A DNA stretch of 5,035 nucleotides, taken from positions 1 through 5,035 of the forward strand of contig JAJZSX010000213.1 of NCBI GenBank assembly GCA_021849435.1, in the 5' to 3' direction. Under the pieces are notes generated by a model. That model made no database searches. It was not told the origin of the DNA and worked only from the letters and a program-made list of their open reading frames with translations. Origin of the DNA: Actinomycetes bacterium. GTDB lineage: Bacteria > Actinomycetota > Acidimicrobiia > Acidimicrobiales > RAAP-2. The position numbers and the translations under genes are program-made. Of the stretch, positions 1-4,418 are shown one piece after another (the first letter of the stretch is position 1; each line of letters starts with the position of its first letter).

Positions 1-51
1 CCCGGTGACCCGCAGCTCCCGCTGATCTTGATGCGACTCAAGAAGGCGTAA
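1..51 (+). CDS. C-terminal end of an unidentified upstream protein (partial)
   Basis: Frame 1 is open from the first base and reads 16 residues, PGDPQLPLILMRLKKA, to a TAA at 49-51. The following 97 bases are non-coding and contain a strong hairpin, which fits a genuine gene end. The tail carries no motif that I can assign to a family. It lies just upstream of a glucosidase gene on the same strand, so a sugar uptake or sugar-processing function is possible, but this is context only. The reading frame is inferred from the stop and the layout, not from homology. Confidence 0.55.
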   Translation, partial: PGDPQLPLILMRLKKA

Positions 52-58
52 CACGATC

Positions 59-107
59 CCTGACGAGGGGGCGCACCGCACCAATCCCGGTGCGTCCTCT
101 CGTCGGG
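59..107 (+). terminator. Strong hairpin, likely terminator of the upstream gene
   Basis: Arms 59-77 and 89-107 pair over 19 positions around an 11-nt loop; three of the pairs are G-T wobbles. The hairpin starts 7 nt after the upstream stop codon. It is followed by a C-rich run rather than a T-tract, as is often seen for terminators in high-GC Actinomycetota. A competing inner stem is possible (GCACC 78-82 with GGTGC 89-93). Because it also lies 5' of the GH1 gene it could instead act as a leader structure if the GH1 promoter is inside the upstream gene. Confidence 0.55.
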
Positions 108-134
108 CCCCCCAACCATCGACATCCGACCACC

Positions 135-139
135 AGGAG
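135..139 (+). promoter_or_regulatory. Shine-Dalgarno of the GH1 gene
   Basis: AGGAG lies 9 nt before the GTG at 149. This supports the GTG start, which places the conserved N-terminal GH1 block (FLWGTATAAYQIEG) at residues 18-31, the usual distance for this family. Confidence 0.75.
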
Positions 140-148
140 CACCGCACC

Positions 149-1594
149 GTGACCATCCGCACATCCCCGCCTGAACTCACCCGCCCATTCCCACCTGGTT
201 TCCTGTGGGGCACGGCGACCGCGGCCTACCAGATCGAGGGCGCCACCACCGAAGACGGTCGCGGCGAATCCATCTGGGACACGTTCAGCCGTCGCCCGGG
301 CGCCGTGCTGCACGGCGACACCGGCGACGTCGCCTGTGACCACTACCACCGCCTCGACGAGGACCTCGATCTGCTCGAGGAGCTCGGCGTCGGCGCCTAC
401 CGGTTCTCGGTCGCCTGGCCGAGGATCCAGCCGAACGGCACCGGCCCGGCCAACCAGCGCGGCCTCGACTTCTACCGCCGACTCGTCGACGGGTTGCGCG
501 TTCGCAACATCGAGCCCACCCTCACCCTCTACCACTGGGACCTGCCCCAGCCGCTCCAGGACCGCGGCGGGTGGTGCGACCGTGACACCACTGACCGCTT
601 CGCCGACTACGTGGACCTGGTCGCCCGGTCCCTCGGCGGGGACGTCGAGCGCTGGATCACGCTCAACGAACCCTGGTGCTCGTCGTGGCTCGGCTACGGC
701 GCGGGCTATCACGCCCCGGGCATTCGCGACATCGGCATGGCCGCCGCCGCGAACCACCACCTCCTGCTCGCCCACGGCAAGGCGATCCCGATCCTGCGCG
801 CCGCCGTCGAGAACGCGCGCGTGGGCATCACCCTCAACCTGGGCGATCACCGGCCCGGTTCGGACCATCCCCTCGATATCGCGGCCGCGCGCCGCGCCGA
901 CGGCAACCTCAATCGGCTCTTCCTCGACCCGATCTTCCACGGCGAGTACCCCGCGGACATGCTCGAGCACTACGCGTCGGTCTCGCCGGGTTTCTCGGTT
1001 GTGCGCGAGGGCGACCTCGACCTCATCGCCCAGCCCATTGACTTCCTCGGGGTGAACTACTACTTCCCCTCGACGGTGATCGACGAGTCGCGAGCGACCG
1101 AAGCGCGTCTCGCGGGCTACTTCGTCTCGCCCGAGGACCCGTTCCCCGACCTCAAGGTTCGATCGGTCGAGACGCCGGGGCGCGACAAGACGGCGATGGA
1201 CTGGGAGATCCACGCGTCGGGCCTCACGTCGCTGCTCGTGCGGATTCGAGACGAGTACCACTCACTACCCATCTACATCACGGAGAACGGCGCGGCCTTC
1301 GACGACTACGTGGACCCCAACGGTCACGTGATGGACCTCAACCGGATCGCGTACCTCCAAGAGCACATCTCGGCCGTGCACGACGCCATCGACGCCGGTG
1401 TCAACGTGCAGGGCTACTTCGTGTGGAGCCTGCTCGACAACTTCGAGTGGTCCTTTGGCTACTCGCGGCGGTTCGGCATCGTGTGGGTCGACTTCCCGAC
1501 GGGCCGGCGACTGACCAAGGCGAGCTTCGCCTGGTACCACGACACGATCAAGAAGAACTCGGTCGAGTACGCCACGTCGGTGGGCAGTTCGTAG
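149..1594 (+). CDS. GH1 beta-glucosidase
   Basis: Family 1 glycoside hydrolase, a retaining enzyme that removes non-reducing beta-linked glucosyl (or galactosyl or fucosyl) units from cellobiose-like oligosaccharides and aryl glycosides. The 481 residues match the usual single (beta/alpha)8-barrel length. Visible motifs in order: FLWGTATAAYQIEG with Gln28; LYHWDLPQ with His129; TLNEPW with the acid/base Glu174; YITENGA with the nucleophile Glu379; and VWSLLDNFEWSFGY with Trp426, Glu433 and Trp434, the sugar-binding site at subsite -1. All the catalytic and -1 subsite residues expected for an active enzyme are present. There is no signal peptide or membrane segment, so it is probably cytoplasmic and acts on imported oligosaccharides. 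The start is GTG with a good Shine-Dalgarno. It appears to be transcribed separately from the genes on either side, with hairpins at both ends. The family is certain; the exact substrate cannot be read from sequence, since beta-galactosidase and beta-fucosidase activities also occur in GH1. Confidence 0.96.
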   Translation: MTIRTSPPELTRPFPPGFLWGTATAAYQIEGATTEDGRGESIWDTFSRRPGAVLHGDTGDVACDHYHRLDEDLDLLEELGVGAYRFSVAWPRIQPNGTGPANQRGLDFYRRLVDGLRVRNIEPTLTLYHWDLPQPLQDRGGWCDRDTTDRFADYVDLVARSLGGDVERWITLNEPWCSSWLGYGAGYHAPGIRDIGMAAAANHHLLLAHGKAIPILRAAVENARVGITLNLGDHRPGSDHPLDIAAARRADGNLNRLFLDPIFHGEYPADMLEHYASVSPGFSVVREGDLDLIAQPIDFLGVNYYFPSTVIDESRATEARLAGYFVSPEDPFPDLKVRSVETPGRDKTAMDWEIHASGLTSLLVRIRDEYHSLPIYITENGAAFDDYVDPNGHVMDLNRIAYLQEHISAVHDAIDAGVNVQGYFVWSLLDNFEWSFGYSRRFGIVWVDFPTGRRLTKASFAWYHDTIKKNSVEYATSVGSS

Positions 1595-1598
1595 GGAC

Positions 1599-1630
1599 AC
1601 CCGTGCATCGGCGTTCATCGGGCCACGGGT
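1599..1630 (+). terminator. Possible hairpin after the GH1 gene
   Basis: ACCCGTG (1599-1605) and CACGGGT (1624-1630) pair perfectly over 7 bp around an 18-nt loop, starting 5 nt after the GH1 stop. The loop holds CATCGG twice. There is no T-tract and the loop is large, so this is a weak terminator candidate. It lies just upstream of the next gene's putative promoter. Confidence 0.3.
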
Positions 1631-1640
1631 CGCGGCCGAG

Positions 1641-1646
1641 TAGATT
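1641..1646 (+). promoter_or_regulatory. -10 box for a leaderless zinc-finger gene
   Basis: TAGATT fits the actinobacterial -10 pattern TANNNT and ends exactly 6 nt before the GTG at 1653. Transcription would therefore begin at or next to the start codon. No Shine-Dalgarno is visible between the GH1 stop and this GTG. No convincing -35 is seen; TTCATC at 1614-1619 is too far away and weak. Confidence 0.5.
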
Positions 1647-1652
1647 CACCCC

Positions 1653-1841
1653 GTGTCAGAAATCACCAATGAGACCGTCGCGTCGATCGAAGCGACACTC
1701 GACCGTGTCGATCGCGCGCTCGAACGGCTGCGAGCCGGCACCTACCGCCAGTGCCAGGTCTGTGGACGTGCCATCGACGAGGCCGAACTCGTTGCCGACC
1801 CCTTACTTAGCCACTGCTCGGAGCACCCCGAGCTCGGCTGA
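1653..1841 (+). CDS. Small DksA/TraR-type zinc-finger protein
   Basis: A 62-residue protein. Residues 1-28 are a predicted amphipathic helix rich in Glu, Arg and Leu. Residues 29-58 follow the DksA/TraR C4 zinc-finger pattern (GTYRQCQVCGRAID...). The metal ligands are Cys34, Cys37, Cys55 and His58, spaced CX2C-X17-CX2H; this is the standard DksA spacing with the last Cys replaced by His. Full-length DksA carries a long coiled coil with acidic tip residues that enter the RNA polymerase secondary channel. This protein is too short for that, so a DksA-like effect on polymerase cannot be assumed. Similar short finger proteins are common in Actinomycetota and have no settled function. The start is GTG, with a TANNNT box 6 nt upstream and no Shine-Dalgarno. 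The gene converges on sodN with 10 bases between them. Family assignment is good; function is unknown. Confidence 0.78.
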   Translation: MSEITNETVASIEATLDRVDRALERLRAGTYRQCQVCGRAIDEAELVADPLLSHCSEHPELG

Positions 1842-1848
1842 GCTCGGG
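1827..1848. terminator. Perfect hairpin between convergent genes, likely terminator
   Basis: CCCGAGCTC (1827-1835) and GAGCTCGGG (1840-1848) form a perfect 9-bp GC-rich stem with a 4-nt loop (GGCT). The stem includes the last codons and TGA stop (1839-1841) of the zinc-finger gene and ends 3 nt before the sodN stop complement at 1852. On the plus strand it is followed by a moderately T-rich stretch (GTTACTTCTT); on the minus strand no T-tract follows. It probably ends plus-strand transcription and may also stop sodN mRNA. Confidence 0.6.
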
Positions 1849-1851
1849 CCG

Positions 1852-2268
1852 TTACTTCTTGGTCGCCCAGAAGATCTCGGCGATCGCGTCGATCTCGCTC
1901 AGCAAACGGTCGGCCACGACGACGTCGTTGGTCTTCTTCGCGTCGCCGGCGGACTTGGTGGCCATCCAGAACAGGTCGTGCAGATTGGGGAACTGCTTGA
2001 GGTGCTCGACCTTGAAGTAGTCGGTCCACAGCACCCACAGGTGGTGCTTGACGAGCTCGCAGCGCTCCTCCTTGATGATCGTCGCGCGGACCTTGAAGTC
2101 CGGGTCGTTCGAGGCGTTGTACTTCTCCATCGTGGCCTTCACGGACTGGGCCTCGATGCGGGCCTGGGCCGGGTCGTAGACGCCGCAGGGCAGGTCACAG
2201 TGGGCGTAGACCGACAGTGGCGTGGTACGGGCGTCGAGCAGGGCGTTGAGACGAGAGACGATCGACAT
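1852..2268 (-). CDS. sodN: Nickel superoxide dismutase precursor
   Basis: Converts superoxide to oxygen and hydrogen peroxide using one nickel per subunit; characterised family members are cytoplasmic homohexamers. The 138-residue precursor has a 22-residue leader (MSIVSRLNALLDARTTPLSVYA) before the diagnostic hook HCDLPCGVYDPAQARIEA. After cleavage the ligands are His1, Cys2 and Cys6, with the second-shell Tyr9, Glu17 and Arg47 at their standard family positions. The mature length of 116 is normal (about 117 in Streptomyces). Mature residue 48 is a third cysteine, where I recall Ala in Streptomyces. The leader is longer than the 14 residues known for Streptomyces. I chose the ATG at 2268 because GAAAGG lies 6 nt upstream of it; an in-frame ATG at 2292 would add 8 residues. 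The gene is divergent from sodX, which encodes the matching protease. Identification is essentially certain. Confidence 0.97.
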   Translation of the reverse strand: MSIVSRLNALLDARTTPLSVYAHCDLPCGVYDPAQARIEAQSVKATMEKYNASNDPDFKVRATIIKEERCELVKHHLWVLWTDYFKVEHLKQFPNLHDLFWMATKSAGDAKKTNDVVVADRLLSEIDAIAEIFWATKK

Positions 2269-2274
2269 GGTGAG

Positions 2275-2280
2275 CCTTTC
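2275..2280 (-). promoter_or_regulatory. Shine-Dalgarno of sodN
   Basis: On the minus strand GAAAGG ends 6 nt before the ATG at 2268. It selects this start over the in-frame ATG at 2292 and shows that sodN mRNA has a 5' leader, unlike its divergent neighbour sodX. Confidence 0.7.
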
Positions 2281-2288
2281 GAGTGCTG

Positions 2289-2328
2289 GCACCGCGAGGG
2301 TGCGTTTCGCTGATACGAAGGCAGGTTA
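2289..2328 (-). promoter_or_regulatory. Probable sodN promoter and leader with dyads
   Basis: The only TANNNT on the minus strand in the gap is TAACCT (complement of 2323-2328), which would give a leader of roughly 50 nt. No good -35 is seen. Downstream of it lie two inverted repeats: TTCG-N6-CGAA (2306-2319), flanked outside by TGC (2301-2303) and GCA (2321-2323), and a small stem GCACC/GGTGC (2289-2293 with 2299-2303). The first is a possible operator near the inferred transcription start. In Streptomyces the Fur-family regulator Nur represses superoxide dismutase genes in response to nickel, but this dyad is not a clear match to its box. The promoter call is an inference. Confidence 0.3.
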
Positions 2329-2343
2329 GTCAGTCCGCTGGGT

Positions 2344-2349
2344 TATCGT
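2344..2349 (+). promoter_or_regulatory. -10 box for leaderless sodX
   Basis: TATCGT fits TANNNT and ends exactly 6 nt before the GTG at 2356. No Shine-Dalgarno is present upstream of that GTG. The box overlaps the region where a sodN -35 would fall on the other strand, so the two divergent promoters may compete or be controlled together. Confidence 0.5.
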
Positions 2350-2355
2350 TCGCCC

Positions 2356-2661
2356 GTGACCAGGTTCGTTTCGCTGTTCCTGAGACGACTCACCGTCGTG
2401 GGCGACTCGATGGCGCCCACCTACCGGGCCGGTGACCGCCTGACGGCGCTGCGCCGATGGCGCCGCGTGCGCGTGGGCGACGTGGTGGTCGTGCCCGACC
2501 CGCGCGACCCGGCGCGGCCCCTGCTGAAGCGCTGCGTCGCGCGCGAGGGACGGCGACTCGACCTGCGCGGGGACAACGCGGCCGCCTCCACGGACTCGCG
2601 CGACTTCGGGCTGGTCGAGGAGACCTCGGTGCGCTGGCTCGTCCCTCGGCGCCAGTCGTAG
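2356..2661 (+). CDS. sodX: Nickel superoxide dismutase maturation protease
   Basis: A short S26-family (signal peptidase-like) serine protease expected to remove the SodN leader and expose His1 of the nickel hook. The protein has 101 residues. VVGDSMAPTY at 14-23 carries the predicted nucleophile Ser18. VRVGDVVVV at 38-46 is the conserved strand. LLKRC at 56-60 carries the predicted general base Lys58. RGDNAAASTDSRDFG at 71-85 is the GDN/S-DSR-FG box of the family. No transmembrane segment is apparent, as expected for a protease acting on a cytoplasmic substrate rather than on exported proteins. The start is GTG with an upstream TANNNT box and no Shine-Dalgarno. Divergent pairing with sodN strongly supports the assignment; a generic S26 peptidase is the only alternative. 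Confidence 0.93.
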   Translation: MTRFVSLFLRRLTVVGDSMAPTYRAGDRLTALRRWRRVRVGDVVVVPDPRDPARPLLKRCVAREGRRLDLRGDNAAASTDSRDFGLVEETSVRWLVPRRQS

Positions 2662-2686
2662 ACCGTGACCAGGGCACCGTTAGGCT
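2659..2686 (+). promoter_or_regulatory. Promoter of leaderless mshA
   Basis: TAGGCT (2681-2686) fits TANNNT and ends exactly 6 nt before the ATG at 2693. A possible -35, TAGACC (2659-2664, four of six matches to TTGACA), lies 16 nt upstream and overlaps the sodX stop codon. There is no strong Shine-Dalgarno; the AGG inside the box is the only purine match. Confidence 0.5.
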
Positions 2687-2692
2687 GAGCGA

Positions 2693-3910
2693 ATGGCCCG
2701 ACTCGCCGTTCTCTCGTATCACACGTCACCGCTCGCCCAACCGGGCACCGGCGACGGCGGCGGCATGAACGTCTACGTTCGTGAACTCTCGAGCGCGCTC
2801 GCGCGCCTCGGCCACGAGGTCGACGTCTACACCCGCCGTGACGATGCGCACTTGCGCGACACCCTGCTCGTCGAGCCGGGGTTCCGCGTCCACCACGTCA
2901 CGGCCGGTCCGCCGACGCCGCTGTCGCGCGAGGACTTCGATCGCTACATCGACGAGTTCGCCGATGGGGTGTCTGCCTCGTTCCGCTGCACCGGAGCGCC
3001 CGACGCCATCCACGCGAACTACTGGCTGAGCGCCCTCGCCGGACACCGTCTGAAGCACGAACTGAACGTGCCGCTCGTGGTGACCTTCCACACCCTCGAG
3101 CGCGTGAAGGCTGACGCCTTCGAGGCCGAGTCCGAGGTTCGCTCCACCCAGGAGGCGGCGATCGTGGCCTGCGCCGACGCGGTGCTCGCCAGCTGCGAGG
3201 TCGAGGCCGAACAGTTCGTGCACTACTACGACGCCTCACCGTCGCGGGTGCACATCGTGCCCCTCGGTGTCCAGCACGCTTTCTTCGCACCCGGTCATCG
3301 GCCCCAGGCCCGCCGGGCCCTCGGGCTCGACCCGGACCGCACCCTCCTGCTCTACGTCGGTCGACTCCAGGCGCTGAAGGGGGTGGACCTCGCCCTCGAG
3401 ACCCTGATCGAGACGAGGCTGCGCGGACGCGACGCCACCCTCGCCATCGTTGGGGGCCCGTCGGGGCCCGACGGCCGCGCGACGCTCGCGTACCTGCACC
3501 AGCGCGTCGCCGACGCCGGGGTCATCGACCATGTCACCTTTGTCGCACCACAGAGCCACCAGCTGCTCTCGTCGTGGATGCGCGCGGCCGACGCCACCCT
3601 CGTGCCCTCGCGCTCGGAGAGCTTCGGGTTGGTTGCCCTCGAGTCCTCGGCCTGTGGCACGCCGGTCGTGGCGAGCGAGGTGGGCGGGCTCTCGAACCTC
3701 GTCGAGCCCGGTGTGAACGGACTGCTCGTCAACAGCCGGGCGCCCGGCGCGTGGGCCGACGCGGTCGCGACGGTCCTCGACGAGGACCACGCGACCACCA
3801 TGTCCACGGCGGCTGTGCTGCTCGCCAAGCGCTACACCTGGCGCTCGGCTGGTGAGTCGCTGGCGTCGCTGACCGACGCCCTCGCGGCCTCGGGCCTCGT
3901 GCACTGTTAG
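2693..3910 (+). CDS. mshA: D-inositol-3-phosphate glycosyltransferase (MshA)
   Basis: First committed enzyme of mycothiol biosynthesis: transfers N-acetylglucosamine from UDP-GlcNAc to 1L-myo-inositol 1-phosphate. It is a cytoplasmic GT4-family, GT-B-fold retaining enzyme of 405 residues, normal for MshA. The N-terminal signature SYHTSPLAQPGTGDGGGMNVYVRE (residues 8-31) is diagnostic of MshA rather than other GT4 enzymes. Acceptor-side residues Tyr110, Thr134 and Arg150 correspond to the inositol-phosphate-binding residues of the Corynebacterium enzyme; the fourth, a Lys there (K78), appears as Arg79 here. Donor-side residues are Arg224 and Lys229 in VGRLQALKG, and the EX7E motif Glu309/Glu317 in ESFGLVALE. 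The gene follows sodX by 31 nt with its own putative promoter and overlaps the next gene by one base. A sucrose synthase-like or other GT4 role is unlikely given the N-terminal signature. Confidence 0.94.
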   Translation: MARLAVLSYHTSPLAQPGTGDGGGMNVYVRELSSALARLGHEVDVYTRRDDAHLRDTLLVEPGFRVHHVTAGPPTPLSREDFDRYIDEFADGVSASFRCTGAPDAIHANYWLSALAGHRLKHELNVPLVVTFHTLERVKADAFEAESEVRSTQEAAIVACADAVLASCEVEAEQFVHYYDASPSRVHIVPLGVQHAFFAPGHRPQARRALGLDPDRTLLLYVGRLQALKGVDLALETLIETRLRGRDATLAIVGGPSGPDGRATLAYLHQRVADAGVIDHVTFVAPQSHQLLSSWMRAADATLVPSRSESFGLVALESSACGTPVVASEVGGLSNLVEPGVNGLLVNSRAPGAWADAVATVLDEDHATTMSTAAVLLAKRYTWRSAGESLASLTDALAASGLVHC

Positions 3911-4392
3911 TGGAACGCTTCCCGATCGCCGACGCCGACGCGGCCACCCGGCTCGACGAACGCCTCGGCGAGTGGGCCCGCGCCTGGACGGGCGATGGGC
4001 ACGCCGTGGCGATTGACCACCACGCTGAGCCCGACCCGACGGGCCACTACCACTGGCTGGTGCGTCTGCGCGGCGAGGAGAAGGACGTCGTCACGGTGTG
4101 GATCTCGTTGCGCCAACGCTCGGTGCACGTCGAGACCGAGGTCGTGCCCGCACCCGAGATGGGCGAGGAAGCGCTCTATCGCTACGCGCTCGTGCGAAAC
4201 GCCGACCTACGCGGCGTGCACCTCGCGATCGGGCCCGAATCGGCCATCTACCTGGTCACCGCGCTGCCACTTGCCGAGCTGACCCTTGAGCGCCTCGACG
4301 AGATCATGGCCGCGGTGCTGATCTACGTCGACGAGCTCTATCCGACGATGATGACCATGGGCTTCGCGTGGTACCGGCGCCGCCGGCGTTGA
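3910..4392 (+). CDS. YbjN-domain protein
   Basis: A 160-residue protein with the YbjN layout: an N-terminal helix (about residues 9-26, with Trp22 and Trp26), alternating beta strands (HYHWLVRLRG, DVVTVWISLR, SVHVETEVV, about residues 46-80), then helical segments and a central DLRGVHLAIGPESAIYLVTALPL strand pair. It ends in a helix and a tail of five arginines (156-160). YbjN-like proteins have a type III secretion chaperone-like fold; their biochemical role is not settled. No signal peptide or membrane helix is seen. The GTG start overlaps the mshA stop (TAGTG), so translation is probably coupled to mshA; no strong Shine-Dalgarno precedes it. A YbjN-domain gene also follows mshA in mycobacteria (Rv0487 after Rv0486, from memory), which suggests a link with mycothiol or redox physiology. 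Family fairly sure, function unknown. Confidence 0.83.
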   Translation: MERFPIADADAATRLDERLGEWARAWTGDGHAVAIDHHAEPDPTGHYHWLVRLRGEEKDVVTVWISLRQRSVHVETEVVPAPEMGEEALYRYALVRNADLRGVHLAIGPESAIYLVTALPLAELTLERLDEIMAAVLIYVDELYPTMMTMGFAWYRRRRR

Positions 4393-4406
4393 GAGCGGGC
4401 CATCGG

Positions 4407-4412
4407 TAACCT
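4407..4412 (+). promoter_or_regulatory. -10 box for leaderless proC
   Basis: TAACCT fits TANNNT and ends exactly 6 nt before the ATG at 4419. The gap after the YbjN gene is only 26 nt and contains no Shine-Dalgarno. A clear -35 is not visible; it would fall inside the arginine-codon run ending the YbjN gene. Confidence 0.45.
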
Positions 4413-4418
4413 GAGTCC

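Noticed and set aside
28..57. Possible promoter TTGATG...CACGAT for the GH1 gene
   Set aside because: The -35 lies inside the upstream gene and the -10 matches only three bases; it would also put the long hairpin in the leader. Too weak to annotate.
38..1261. 407-codon open frame on the minus strand opposite the GH1 gene
   Set aside because: It is an antisense shadow of a high-GC gene: the product is Val/Arg/Glu-rich without motifs, while the plus strand has all GH1 motifs.
1423..2313. 296-codon plus-strand open frame crossing the GH1 end, the zinc-finger gene and sodN
   Set aside because: It runs through three genes in other frames or on the other strand and shows no domain; composition and lack of stops are explained by GC richness.
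2301..2323. A Nur (nickel-responsive) box upstream of sodN
   Set aside because: The dyad has outer TGC/GCA arms but uneven spacing and inner bases that do not fit the known box well, so it is reported only as an unassigned operator candidate.
3454..3473. Direct repeat of GGGGCCCG within mshA
   Set aside because: It encodes the ordinary GGPSGPDGR loop of a GT4 enzyme; the repeat follows from Gly/Pro codons and is too short to be meaningful.
2726..3904. Several minus-strand open frames opposite mshA
   Set aside because: They overlap a fully supported mshA and have low-complexity Arg/Ala/Gly-rich products with no recognisable motif.
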